DNA of 64,000 nucleotides from Streptomyces ambofaciens ATCC 23877 (GCF_001267885.1 NZ_CP012382.1:6497001-6561000), one strand, 5' to 3'. Numbered from the stretch's first letter, positions 1 through 8,025 are shown. Made by a program: numbers and translations. The notes: generated by a model not told the origin, from the letters alone.

Positions 1-17
1 GCTCCTTGGGACGGGCC

Positions 18-185
18 CGCGACGGACCAGTGTCCTGACTCCCGGATCGACGTTCCCCCCGCCTTCCCGCGCGGTGCGCAGTGGCATGTCGGAGGGGCGC
101 TCCCCGGTCACAGTGGCGGGACCGTGCCGGATTCGCACCGGCTTCCTGTCTCCCGTCGCGGCGATGACCAGGTGATCCTACGTTT
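18..185 (-). promoter_or_regulatory. Cobalamin riboswitch A (controls a gene beyond the left edge)
   Basis: Read on the minus strand, this stretch carries the cobalamin aptamer hallmarks in order. The core GCCGGTGCGAATCCGGC lies near 123-140. The B12 box GCCACTGTGA follows near 108-118, and the closing element GGGAGTCAGGACACTGG lies near 27-45. It faces left, so the gene it controls is outside the window. In the family, adenosylcobalamin binding lowers expression of B12 synthesis, cobalt transport or B12-independent isozyme genes. Aptamer edges are approximate. Confidence 0.9.
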
Positions 186-203
186 CCCCGAGCCGCCGGC
201 AAA

Positions 204-229
204 GGGCGTGCGGACCCGGCCGCACGCCC
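204..229 (-). terminator. Hairpin terminator after the methyltransferase operon
   Basis: A perfect 10-bp stem, GGGCGTGCGG with its complement CCGCACGCCC, encloses a 6-nt loop. On the minus strand it is followed by a short TTT. It lies 11 bp past the methyltransferase stop and just before riboswitch A, so it probably separates the two leftward transcription units. Confidence 0.65.
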
Positions 230-239
230 CGCTCCTCCC

Positions 240-989
240 TCAGGCCTCACGGACCGCCCGAAGCACCAGCCGCTCGGCGTTCTCGTCGTAGGGGCGTCCG
301 TCGAACCCGCCGAAGACCTCCACGCGGCCGAACCCCGCCTCCTCGGCCATCCGCCGCAGCTCCACCGCGCTGTACACGAACCAGGTCAGGGTGGCCCGCG
401 TCACCCGTTCGCCCCGGACCAGCACCCAGTCGCTGCGCAGCCGCGCCCACTCGTCCAGCACGGTGTCGGTCTGCACCATCAGGTCCTCGCCCCGGCGCAC
501 CACCTTGGGCGGGGTGACCCTGCGCGCCAGGAGCTCCTTCCCGGCGAGGTCCAGGACGAGCGTGCCGCCGGGTGCCAGGCAGGTGTGCATGGTGCGCAGC
601 ACGCGGGCGTTGTCGGCGGGATCCTCGAAGTACCCGAAGGAGGTGAACATGTTGAGGACGACGTCGAAGCCGCCCGGCGCCTCGTACTCGCGGGCGTCGG
701 CCCGCACGTACGTCACGTCGGCACCGGCGTCGGCCGACCGCTTGCGCGCGCGGTCCAGCATGGCCGGGCTCAGGTCGACTCCGGTCACGCGGTGACCGCG
801 GCGGGCGAGCGGCACGGTGAACACCCCCGGCCCGCAGCACAGGTCGAGCACGCGTGACCCCCCGGCGAGGGCGAGCAGGGGAGAGGTGTCCAGCAGCTCC
901 TCGGCCTGCTCGTAGCGCTGCTCGGAGAAGAGGAAGTCGTGGAACTCGGTCCAGAAGTCATCGTCCTGGAATCCGCCCGTCCGTGTCAT
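240..989 (-). CDS. Class I SAM-dependent methyltransferase, last gene of the B12-riboswitch operon
   Basis: The 249-residue product has a Rossmann methyltransferase core. Motif I VLDLCCGPGVFT (residues ~47-58) binds SAM, followed by the acidic VTGVDLSPAML and the motif IV stretch GFDVVLNMFTSFGYF. The small C-terminal domain contains TWFVYSAVELRRMAEEAGF, as in methyltransferase_25-type small-molecule enzymes. The start overlaps the 3' end of the MFS gene by 32 bp, which indicates co-transcription with the riboswitch B operon. The substrate cannot be read from sequence. From context I infer that it methylates the operon product, but a housekeeping role is not excluded. Confidence 0.85.
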   Translation of the reverse strand: MTRTGGFQDDDFWTEFHDFLFSEQRYEQAEELLDTSPLLALAGGSRVLDLCCGPGVFTVPLARRGHRVTGVDLSPAMLDRARKRSADAGADVTYVRADAREYEAPGGFDVVLNMFTSFGYFEDPADNARVLRTMHTCLAPGGTLVLDLAGKELLARRVTPPKVVRRGEDLMVQTDTVLDEWARLRSDWVLVRGERVTRATLTWFVYSAVELRRMAEEAGFGRVEVFGGFDGRPYDENAERLVLRAVREA

Positions 990-2226
990 CGCGCGTCAGT
1001 GCTCCTTCATGGTCGCCGTCGGGGGCAGGGCGCCGCGCCGTGCGGTGGCGCAGCGTGAGCAGCAGAAGGGGAAGCAGCGCACACTGGGCGGCCGCCAGCA
1101 GCCAGAACCAGCCGGTGTGCCCGGCCCGTTCGCCGAGGCCGTACACCTGCCCGCCCAGCACGCCGCTCGCGCAGGCACCCAGGCCCGCGGCGAGCCGCTG
1201 CTGGCCGAAGACCACGGCGTCGGAGCGCGGGCTGCGGCGCAGTGCCTCCAGGTCGTTCTTGAGGAACAGCACGATGTCCCCGAGGGTGATCAGCGCGCCG
1301 CCCGCCAGCAGTGCCGCCCGGGTACCGGCCGCCAGCACGGCCAGGCCCGCGGCGAGGCCCGTGAAGCCGACCGCGAGGGCGAGGGCGTACGGCATGCGCC
1401 GGATCAGGCCGGACGCGAGCGGCTGCACGACGATGACCAGCGTGAAGCAGAGCAGCAGCACCACGCTGTAGAACGCGCTGGAGGCACGCTCGACGGCGTA
1501 CACCGCCAGGAAGTGCTGGAAGTGGAAGTACAGGTAGAAGGCGAGCGCGTTGGCGGCGAACGGCAGGAGCGCCACGCCCGCCAGGAGACTTTGGGGAGCC
1601 GTTCCCTTCGATCCGGTGGGGTGGTCCCCGTCGGTTCCGGGGAGCCGCGCGTGTCCCGCCGTGACCGCGAGGAACAGCGCCGTGACGGCCGCGAACAGCC
1701 AGCCGGGCGACGACAGGACGAACGGTCCGGCGATGAGCGGGCCGACGGCCATGCCGGCGTTGAGGGCCGCGTTGCCCGCCGACAGGAACGCCGGCCGGCG
1801 CTCCTCGTCGACGCCGTGCACCAGGTACGCCTTGTTCGCGGGCAGGTAGAGCGCGGCACCGCAACAGGTCAGGACCAGCGCCCAGATCGCGAGGGGCGGC
1901 CAGCGCAGGGCCAGCAGGAGCCCGGCGAAACCGGCGGTGCGTACGACGAGGGCCCACAGCATCGTGCGGCGCAGCCCGATCCGGTCCGCGAGGGCTCCGC
2001 CGACGATGCCGCCGGAGAACTGCACGAGCGATGCCACGGCCAGGACGATGCCGACCGCGCCGAGGCCCATGCCGAGCCGTTCGTGCAGGAACACCGACAT
2101 GAACGGCAGGACCATGAAGCTGCCGAGCGGAATGAGGAACGAGCTGAGCAGCAGGAACCGCAGCGGGCCGGTGAGCGGGAACAGCGAGGCCCGCAGGCCC
2201 GGACCGCGGGTGGTGCGCTCACCCAC
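958..2226 (-). CDS. MFS transporter
   Basis: The product has about 12 hydrophobic segments in the two-bundle major facilitator layout. The first helix begins at LRFLLLSSFLIPLG, and the inter-helix loop ALADRIGLRRTMLW is the usual MFS motif A region. The chosen GTG at 2226 overlaps the ATP-grasp stop by 8 bp. An ATG at 2286 would add about 20 Pro/Arg-rich residues and a deep overlap, so it is less likely. Placement right after ATP-grasp ligase and PLP enzyme genes suggests export of the pathway product, as in other small dipeptide cassettes. Import of a precursor or metal complex is the alternative. Confidence 0.85.
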   Translation of the reverse strand: MGERTTRGPGLRASLFPLTGPLRFLLLSSFLIPLGSFMVLPFMSVFLHERLGMGLGAVGIVLAVASLVQFSGGIVGGALADRIGLRRTMLWALVVRTAGFAGLLLALRWPPLAIWALVLTCCGAALYLPANKAYLVHGVDEERRPAFLSAGNAALNAGMAVGPLIAGPFVLSSPGWLFAAVTALFLAVTAGHARLPGTDGDHPTGSKGTAPQSLLAGVALLPFAANALAFYLYFHFQHFLAVYAVERASSAFYSVVLLLCFTLVIVVQPLASGLIRRMPYALALAVGFTGLAAGLAVLAAGTRAALLAGGALITLGDIVLFLKNDLEALRRSPRSDAVVFGQQRLAAGLGACASGVLGGQVYGLGERAGHTGWFWLLAAAQCALLPLLLLTLRHRTARRPAPDGDHEGALTRDDTDGRIPGR

Positions 2227-3484
2227 CGGGCGCCGTCCGGCCGGCCGGGCCGGGGATCGGGTCGGGGATCGGGTTGGTGAGCACACGCAGGGCGTTCGCG
2301 GCGGTCACCGCGCGGTGGGTGGCGAGTTCGGCGGTCTCCGCCTCCGCGTACACGATGCCCGCGTATCCACGGCTGTCGCCCAGGTGCTCGATGCGTTCGC
2401 CGACCTGCTTGACCGGGTACCAGGCGCAGGTTCCCGGCATGTCGGTGAGCCGGTCGAGCCCGGCGACGCCGGTGAACACGCCGGGGGCGGCCGGATAGCC
2501 GAGGACGAAGGCGACGGCCGGACCGCCGGGAAGGTCTGCGTCCATCAGACCGGGGCGGCGGCCGAGCGCGGCCTCCAGCACCGCCTCGTACACGTTGACG
2601 CCGAGCGCCCGGCACATGCCCTCCCCGACCAGGGCGCCCCCGATGCGGGGATTGACCTCCACCACCTCCGGGCCGTCCGCGGTGAGCACGAACTCCACGT
2701 GGGCCGGCCGGTCGGTGTAACCGATGGCGGCGAGCACCCGGTCGAGCCAGGACTCGAGCGATGTCCGCTGCGGGTTCGGGAACGCCACCGGGAAGGCGGT
2801 GATCTCCTCCCGGAAGTGCGGTTCCGGCGACATGAGCCGACTGGAGACACCGAGCAGCCTGGTGCGGCCGTCCCAGGTGAGCGTCTCGGCGCTGTACACC
2901 GGGCCGCTGAAATAGGGCTCGGCGAAAAGCCGTCCCTTCAGGTCCCGGCCGGAAGCCTCCGCCAGCGCCGCGTCGAGTTCGCCCTCGTCCCGGACCAGCC
3001 ACACGTTCTGGCTCCCGGTGCCCGCGGTGTCCTTGAGCACGAGCGGCAGCCCCGCCTCCTTGAGCAGCAGCCCGCGTGCCTCGCGGTCCGGGCCGGCGCT
3101 CTCGACGGCCCGTGCGCGGGTGAGACCCGCGTCGTGCAGCCTGTCGCGTACGGCGGCCTTGTCCCGGGTCAGCCGCAGGACGGCCGGATCGAGCCCCGGC
3201 AGGCCGAGGCGTTCGGCGAGGGCGGCGCCGGTCAGCGTCCAGGTGTCGGTGGAACTGACCAGACCGCGCAGCCCCGGGGTACGCCGGAGCAGGGCGGCGA
3301 CCCGCTCCACGTCGAAGGTGTCGGTCACGACGACGTCGAGGGCGTCGCCGGGCAGCCGGTCCAGTTCGTAGGCGTAGTAGGCGGGGTCCCGGGTGAGGAG
3401 TAGCAGGCGCTCGCCGAGCCGGTCGGCGGCGCGGACCAGATGGCCGAGGCCGAAGGTCAGGGACTCCAGGCAGGCCACGGTCAT
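2219..3484 (-). CDS. ATP-grasp ligase
   Basis: This 421-residue protein has the ATP-grasp order: an N-terminal Rossmann-like domain (MTVACLESLTFGLGHL), the lid region with LVLKDTAGTGSQNVWLV (~residue 155), and the Mg/ATP-binding HVEFVLTADGPEVVEVNPRIGG stretch, of which EVNPRIGG is diagnostic. Family members join a carboxylate, activated as acyl phosphate, to an amine or thiol. The ATG shares an ATGA with the stop of the PLP gene, so translation is coupled. With the upstream kinase and PLP enzyme it probably builds an amide or peptide-like product. The substrates are unknown. It is not biotin carboxylase, PurK or D-Ala ligase by overall layout. Confidence 0.85.
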   Translation of the reverse strand: MTVACLESLTFGLGHLVRAADRLGERLLLLTRDPAYYAYELDRLPGDALDVVVTDTFDVERVAALLRRTPGLRGLVSSTDTWTLTGAALAERLGLPGLDPAVLRLTRDKAAVRDRLHDAGLTRARAVESAGPDREARGLLLKEAGLPLVLKDTAGTGSQNVWLVRDEGELDAALAEASGRDLKGRLFAEPYFSGPVYSAETLTWDGRTRLLGVSSRLMSPEPHFREEITAFPVAFPNPQRTSLESWLDRVLAAIGYTDRPAHVEFVLTADGPEVVEVNPRIGGALVGEGMCRALGVNVYEAVLEAALGRRPGLMDADLPGGPAVAFVLGYPAAPGVFTGVAGLDRLTDMPGTCAWYPVKQVGERIEHLGDSRGYAGIVYAEAETAELATHRAVTAANALRVLTNPIPDPIPGPAGRTAPGG

Positions 3485-4503
3485 GCGGCACTCTCCTTCC
3501 GGCCCGCCGGGCGGGGGGTGCGCTGCCAGGACATCCTCGACCAGGGTATGGTCATCTCCTCCGGACCGCGGACCTCGTGGGGTTTCAGCGCGGCCGGATC
3601 GAGCGCCTCGGCGTGCCGGGCGAACACGCGCTCCACGTAGCGGTGTCCGGTGTCGGCCCCTATCACCACGTGCAGTCGGTCGGGGTGGCGGCGGGCCTCG
3701 TACGTCGCCGTCAGGTAGCCGGCACCGGTGGACAGTCCGGCGAAGACCGCGTGCTCGCGCAGCAGGGCGACGGCACCGGACATGGCGTGGGTGAAGTCCA
3801 GCCAGTGCACGGTGTCGTAGAGATGGTGGCGGACGTTGTCGAAGACGATCGACGAGCCGATGCCGGCGATGATCGCCTCGGGATCGTGATGGTCCTGGCT
3901 GCCGAAGGTGACGCTGCCGAAGGGCTGGACGCCGACCAGCCGCACCGAGGGGTCCGTCCCGCGCAGGCGTTCCACGATGCCGCCGGTCGAGGCCCCGCTG
4001 CCCACCCCGCCGACGACGGTCAGCGGCGCGGCCGGGAACTCCGCCGCGATCCGGTCGGCGACCTCCTGGTAGCCGAGGTAGTGGATGTCGTCGTGGTACT
4101 GGCGCATCCAGTGGTGGCCGGGACGCTCGGCGAGGATCTCGCGCACCCGTCGCACCCTCAGTTCCTGGTCCAGTTTGAGGTTCCGCGACGGTCTGACCTG
4201 TTCCACGGTGCTGCCGAGGATCTCCAGCTGGGCGAGGGTGGTGGCGTCGACGGTGGTGGACGCGACGATGTGGCACCGCATGCCGTACCGGTGGCAGGCC
4301 AGGGCGAGGGCGTAGGCGTAGATGCCGCTGGAGCTGTCGATCAGGGTCTGGCCCGGACGGACGGTGCCCCGCTCCAGCAGATGGCGGACGGCGGCCAGGG
4401 CCGAGTAGATCTTCATCGACTCGAACCTCAGCAGGACCAGGCCGTCGGTGAGCCGGACGAGGTCCGGGACTTTCAGGGCGTCGGCGATGTGGGGGTGGAT
4501 CAC
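3481..4503 (-). CDS. PLP-dependent enzyme of the cysteine synthase / SbnA-like fold
   Basis: The 340-residue product has the fold-type II PLP layout. ESMKIYSA carries the probable Schiff-base lysine (about residue 31). SSGIYAYALA stands where O-acetylserine sulfhydrylases have the TSGNTG substrate loop. GGVGSGASTGG is the phosphate cup. The first two motifs differ from true cysteine synthases, so the substrate probably differs too. The GTG start overlaps the kinase stop (GTGA), behind a GGAGG ribosome site. Known relatives replace the beta leaving group of O-acetyl- or O-phosphoserine. With a threonine-kinase-like neighbour I infer O-phosphothreonine or O-phosphoserine as substrate, but this is unproven. 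Confidence 0.85.
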   Translation of the reverse strand: MIHPHIADALKVPDLVRLTDGLVLLRFESMKIYSALAAVRHLLERGTVRPGQTLIDSSSGIYAYALALACHRYGMRCHIVASTTVDATTLAQLEILGSTVEQVRPSRNLKLDQELRVRRVREILAERPGHHWMRQYHDDIHYLGYQEVADRIAAEFPAAPLTVVGGVGSGASTGGIVERLRGTDPSVRLVGVQPFGSVTFGSQDHHDPEAIIAGIGSSIVFDNVRHHLYDTVHWLDFTHAMSGAVALLREHAVFAGLSTGAGYLTATYEARRHPDRLHVVIGADTGHRYVERVFARHAEALDPAALKPHEVRGPEEMTIPWSRMSWQRTPRPAGRKESAA

Positions 4504-5369
4504 CCGTAGCCTCCTTGGGCGAAGGTGCACTGGTGGCCGAGCGAGAGGAAGAACGCGGAGAGTTCGGCCTTGACCTCGGCCCGCGGGCGTGCGGTGAAGA
4601 GGTAGCCGGCCAGGCAGCCGGTGTGGGCGACGAAGACGCCGTCGGCGCCGAAGCGCTCACGATGGGCTTGCAGGCTGCCGAAGGTCGCCTTGGGCAGCAC
4701 CTCCTGGGACAGGGCGGCGCTGACCGTCGCGGCACGGGCGACGGCGGCCGGATCGCCCGAGTCGAAGCCCTTCACCAGGTCGGTCAGACACCGCTGGTAC
4801 TCCTCGCCGCGGCGCCGGTAGTGGTCCAGCAGCAGGGGAGTGACGGCGGCGGTGTCCACCGTGCCGGGTTCCGTGACGTACACGGTGTGGAAGCCGATGT
4901 CCGGGCCCAGCCGCCGCACCACCCGGTGCCGGCCGCTGAGATACAGGGCGAACTCGTCGAGGAAGACACTGTCGGCGCGCTCGATGTCCGCCAGGATGCC
5001 GAGGACCACGTCCACGTCGTACGGCAGGGAGAAGAGGCGGAACAGGCAGCGCAGCGTCGCCACGATGTCCGCCGTCGAACTGGCCATCCCCACACCCACC
5101 GGCAGTTCGGAGTGGGTGCGCCAGTCGCCCGGGGGCAGGGCGAGGCCGTAGTGGGCCAGGAAGAGCCGCGCCGCCGTCGCCGCCTTCTCTCCCAGTGCCG
5201 GCGAACGCGGCGATCCGGCCGTCGTCCCCGGTGTGAAGTACACCCAGGAGTGACGGTCGACGGGAAAGGACACCACGGCGATCTCAGGTTCGGTGCCCGC
5301 CCGCAAGGGGCCTTGGTACAGCTCGCCCAGAGTGCCGTGGCAGACGCCGGACACCGTGCCGCGGGACAC
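4500..5369 (-). CDS. GHMP kinase, PduX/L-threonine-kinase-like
   Basis: The 289-residue product has the GHMP kinase signature ELPVGVGMASSTADIVA (~residues 97-113) and an N-terminal HGTLGELYQGP followed by VVSFPVD. The GELxQG-then-FPV pattern is that of PduX, the L-threonine kinase that makes O-phospho-L-threonine for the aminopropanol arm of cobalamin. It is the first gene behind riboswitch B. The GTG at 5369 follows GGGGACGGGAC; a GTG at 5354 is an alternative start. The frame stays open further upstream, but that stretch lies within the leader and looks non-coding. It may serve cobalamin synthesis directly or feed phosphothreonine to the PLP enzyme. The family is clear; the substrate is an inference. 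Confidence 0.8.
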   Translation of the reverse strand: MSRGTVSGVCHGTLGELYQGPLRAGTEPEIAVVSFPVDRHSWVYFTPGTTAGSPRSPALGEKAATAARLFLAHYGLALPPGDWRTHSELPVGVGMASSTADIVATLRCLFRLFSLPYDVDVVLGILADIERADSVFLDEFALYLSGRHRVVRRLGPDIGFHTVYVTEPGTVDTAAVTPLLLDHYRRRGEEYQRCLTDLVKGFDSGDPAAVARAATVSAALSQEVLPKATFGSLQAHRERFGADGVFVAHTGCLAGYLFTARPRAEVKAELSAFFLSLGHQCTFAQGGYG

Positions 5370-5599
5370 GTCCCGTCCCCGTGGGGGCCCCGCGACGGAT
5401 CCGAGGATCCGGGTCGTCCGTCCCGGTCCATCGGACGACACGGCGGCCCGGGGACGGAAAGGCCGACGCGAAGCGCCTGGATCCCGCACACCATCCTCCT
5501 CCGTACCGGGCCTTGAACACCGACAGGGAAGGAGGAGCGGCCACCCGCACGACGCACGACCGCCCATACCGCCGACCCAGTCCACGAGGTCACGTGCAC

Positions 5600-5830
5600 A
5601 GCCCGCGCGGGACGCGGGCGCAGTGGCAGGTCTTCGGACTCGCGGGCACGTCCGCCGAGAGGGCGGACACCTACCGGCCGTCTCTTCCCCGGCCCTGACG
5701 CGGACCCAGTGACATCGACGGCTTCCGTTCCCACTCACCGCTGCGGGACAGCCCCGGATTCGCACCGGGTTCCCTCTTGCGTCGCGCCACCGGGCGTCCG
5801 GGCGGACGGGAGGCGCGAACCGACTGCGTG
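5600..5830 (-). promoter_or_regulatory. Cobalamin riboswitch B (heads the GHMP kinase operon)
   Basis: On the minus strand the aptamer core CCCGGTGCGAATCCGGGG (~5753-5770) is followed by a slightly divergent B12 box, GCAGCGGTGAG (~5735-5745), and closes with GCGAGTCCGAAGACCTGCC (~5625-5643). Directly downstream, 5601-5619 forms a 7-bp hairpin (GCCCGCG with CGCGGGC) that could be part of the expression platform. About 230 nt of leader remain before the kinase start, long for a riboswitch leader, and I see no gene in it. It predicts repression of the five-gene operon when cobalamin is abundant. Confidence 0.88.
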
Positions 5831-6060
5831 GATCAGCGTAGGGGCGCTGGTATTCCTGCGACAGTGGGCCTTCGCCGGTTGTCTTGAATGTGGAGGGGAG
5901 ACGGAACCAGCCGTGTCCCCTGTGCAGTTGTCGCCGCGCGGTGTCGTCGGGGCTCTGGCCGGATAACGCCTCTGGGGATCGCCGCCCCGTCGGCCAGACT
6001 TGTTGCCTCACGTCACATGCACACCGTTGCCGCGGTGGCCCGTGCCCGGGAGGCCCCCTG
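5831..6060. other. Divergent spacer between riboswitch B and the ferric-reductase-like gene
   Basis: This 230-bp spacer must hold the promoter for the leftward riboswitch transcript and one for the rightward membrane gene. I see no third aptamer and no convincing ORF. A purine-rich GGGAGG at 6049-6054 precedes the ATG at 6061. Confidence 0.4.
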
Positions 6061-7047
6061 ATGCTGTCAGACGCGAGTCCGGACGAAGACGGGGCGGAGG
6101 TCCCGCCCGGACGGCCACGGCCCTCCGGGGACCGCGTCGCCCTGCGCGGCGATCTGCGCTCCGCCCTGCCCGACGCCACCGCGGCGGTGGTGGTCACGGC
6201 GCTCGTGTTCGTGTTCCTGTGGGCGCGCATGGAGTCGGGTGCTTCGGACACCGTCGCGATCATGCCGTTCATGGACGATGCCGGCACCTACTGGATGTAC
6301 CTGCTCAGCCAGGCCTTCGGCTGGTCGGGGCTGCTGTGGGCCTGGTGCACGGTCATGTTCGGTCTGCTGCTGTCGGGGACGGGCCACACCCGGCTGCCCC
6401 TCTCCCGGCAGGTGCTGGAGCGCTGGCACCGCACCACGAGTCTGACGACGATGGCGCTGATGTTCGCGCACGCGCTGATGTTCGCCGCGGAGCTGGTGCG
6501 CTACGAGACGAAACTGGGGTGGGCCGAGCGGCTGTGGGTGGGCTTCGCGGACTCCTTCGTGCCGGGCTGGTACGACTCCGGCACCGGCCGGATCGCCATC
6601 CCGATCGGACAGGGTGCCCTGTACCTGGCGGTTCCGCTCGGGCTGCTGTTCTACGTCCGGCACCGCATCGGAGCGAAGACCTGGCGTCGGCTGCATCGCT
6701 TCGTGATCGTGGTCTACGTGCTGAGCGTGTGGCACACCCTGCTGTACGGGACCAACGTCTGGTACGGGGAGTGGCCGCGCACCGTCCTGTGGCTGCTGCA
6801 GATCCCCGTCGCCGCGCTGCTGTTGCTGCGCCTGGTGAGACCTGCCCGGCGGGCCGAGCGGCTGGGCCCGCCGAAGGGCGGCGCGGGCGCGGCCCGCCCC
6901 GCCTGGTGGGCGCGCGCGGGTGGACGCGTCGTCGCCGGAGCCGTCGTCGTCGGGCTGGTCGTCGTGGTGGTGTCCGGCCGTGACGGCGGACGGGACCGCC
7001 CGACGGACCCGCCCGCGACGGCCCCCCACACCCAGGAGACGGAGTGA
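6061..7047 (+). CDS. Ferric-reductase-like transmembrane protein
   Basis: The 328-residue integral membrane protein has about six core helices and one C-terminal helix (VVAGAVVVGLVVVVV). Four histidines sit in paired helices, in LERWHRTTSL, MFAHALMF, RRLHRFVI and VWHTLLYG. This is the pattern that ligates two hemes in the ferric reductase/NOX/YedZ family. There is no FAD/NAD(P)H domain, so electrons must come from a separate partner. The riboswitch-controlled [2Fe-2S] ferredoxin 258 bp downstream is an attractive one. Its own 5' region lacks a riboswitch. A role in reducing iron, cobalt or corrinoid at the membrane is an inference. Confidence 0.8.
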   Translation: MLSDASPDEDGAEVPPGRPRPSGDRVALRGDLRSALPDATAAVVVTALVFVFLWARMESGASDTVAIMPFMDDAGTYWMYLLSQAFGWSGLLWAWCTVMFGLLLSGTGHTRLPLSRQVLERWHRTTSLTTMALMFAHALMFAAELVRYETKLGWAERLWVGFADSFVPGWYDSGTGRIAIPIGQGALYLAVPLGLLFYVRHRIGAKTWRRLHRFVIVVYVLSVWHTLLYGTNVWYGEWPRTVLWLLQIPVAALLLLRLVRPARRAERLGPPKGGAGAARPAWWARAGGRVVAGAVVVGLVVVVVSGRDGGRDRPTDPPATAPHTQETE

Positions 7048-7084
7048 CGGCCGGCACCGGAAGGTCGGCCCTCCGTCCCGGGGT

Positions 7085-7255
7085 GGGATGATGTCCGGCG
7101 ACAAGGCGACGGCGGAACGAGGAAGCCGGTGTGAATCCGGCGCGGTCCCGCCACTGTGATCGGCGAGCGCGTCCCGACAGGCCACTGCCCGGCAGCGGGT
7201 GGGAAGGCCGGGACGGGCATCGACCCGAGAGCCAGGAGACTCACGCGGTCGCCTC
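7085..7255 (+). promoter_or_regulatory. Cobalamin riboswitch C (controls the ferredoxin gene)
   Basis: This is a textbook aptamer on the plus strand: GAAGCCGGTGTGAATCCGGC at 7122-7141, then the B12 box CCGCCACTGTGA (7148-7159), and the closing GAGAGCCAGGAGACTC (7229-7244). Downstream, TCTCC at 7278-7282 can pair with GGAGA at 7285-7289. This would mask the purine-rich ribosome site of the gene starting at 7305, as expected for translational control by occlusion. Confidence 0.93.
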
Positions 7256-7304
7256 CTCGACGGACCACCGGGGCGGATCTCCCCGGAGAGAGGGACGGCA
7301 CCGC

Positions 7305-7748
7305 ATGCCCGCAACGCCGACCGGACGCACGCCCGACGACGCGAGGACCCCGACGGCCACCGGCCCCGTACCGTGCCGCGTCGTCGTGTGCCGCGACTGC
7401 TGCTGCGGCAGCCCCAAAGTCACCGGCGTCGACCACGCGGCCCAGACCGAGCGCCTGCGCGCCGCGGTACCGGTACGCGTCTCCGACTGTCTCGACGTCT
7501 GCGGCCAGGCCAACGTCATCGTCGTACAGCCCTCCGCGGAGGGCCGGGCGGCCGGAGCCCGGCCCGTCTGGCTGGGGCTGGTCAACGACCCGGACGCGAC
7601 CGAGGACATCGCCGCCTGGGCACGCGCCGGCGGACCGGGCGTCGCGCCCCGGCCGGACATCCTCGACCTGTACGCCATCACGCCGCCGCGACGGCGTACT
7701 GAACGAATTTTCGAGCGGATGCGTGAACGCCGTATCGCCGGGAACTAG
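7305..7748 (+). CDS. Thioredoxin-like [2Fe-2S] ferredoxin domain protein
   Basis: The 147-residue protein has two cysteine groups separated by about 35 residues: VCRDCCCGSPKV and DCLDVCGQANV. The second, Cys-x3-Cys, is typical of thioredoxin-like [2Fe-2S] ferredoxins, and the first holds the other cluster ligands. The N-terminal ~20 residues are Pro/Thr-rich and probably disordered. Cobalamin riboswitch C lies directly upstream, which ties it to B12 or cobalt metabolism. Ferredoxins of this kind can donate electrons for Co(II) to Co(I) reduction or act in metal insertion, but the exact partner is unknown. The ferric-reductase-like protein upstream is one candidate. Confidence 0.85.
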   Translation: MPATPTGRTPDDARTPTATGPVPCRVVVCRDCCCGSPKVTGVDHAAQTERLRAAVPVRVSDCLDVCGQANVIVVQPSAEGRAAGARPVWLGLVNDPDATEDIAAWARAGGPGVAPRPDILDLYAITPPRRRTERIFERMRERRIAGN

Positions 7749-7869
7749 GGCTATCGCACCGAGGTCCTGGCATTCGTAGGCCGGGATCTACCGACTAGAG
7801 ACAAGCTCGGGCCTTTGTGAGGCATAAACGCCTACGCGCCTGAGTCGGAAAAGACGATGGGGTTCTGAA

Positions 7870-8025
7870 ATGATCATTCTCGGACTTATTCTACTGATCA
7901 TCGGCCTGCTTGTCGGTATGGGTCTGCTGACGACGATCGGCGGCATCCTCATTCTGGTTGGCGCCATCCTGTGGATCCTGGGTGCGACCGGCCGCGCGGT
8001 CGGTGGACGCAAGCACTTCTTCTAG
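7870..8025 (+). CDS. Small hydrophobic membrane protein (DUF6131-like)
   Basis: This 51-residue protein starts MIILGLILLIIGLLVGMG and has two closely spaced hydrophobic helices with a Gly-rich turn. It ends in a basic tail, GRKHFF. The reading frame is clean and the composition clearly not random. Short proteins of this pattern are common in actinobacteria and unassigned in function. The ribosome site is weak, and the gene lies alone between the ferredoxin gene and a stretch of decayed gene fragments. Confidence 0.65.
   Translation: MIILGLILLIIGLLVGMGLLTTIGGILILVGAILWILGATGRAVGGRKHFF

Noticed and set aside
1009..2280. Long plus-strand open frame opposite the MFS gene, and many similar long antisense frames over the window
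   Set aside because: High-GC DNA keeps several frames open. Their products are Arg/Pro/Gly-rich without domains, whereas the chosen strand has clear motifs and G/C-biased third positions.
2227..2286. ATG at 2286 as the MFS start
   Set aside because: The added residues are a Pro/Arg/Ser-rich stretch made by the repeat-like end of the ATP-grasp gene. GTG 2226 fits the overlap pattern of the operon.
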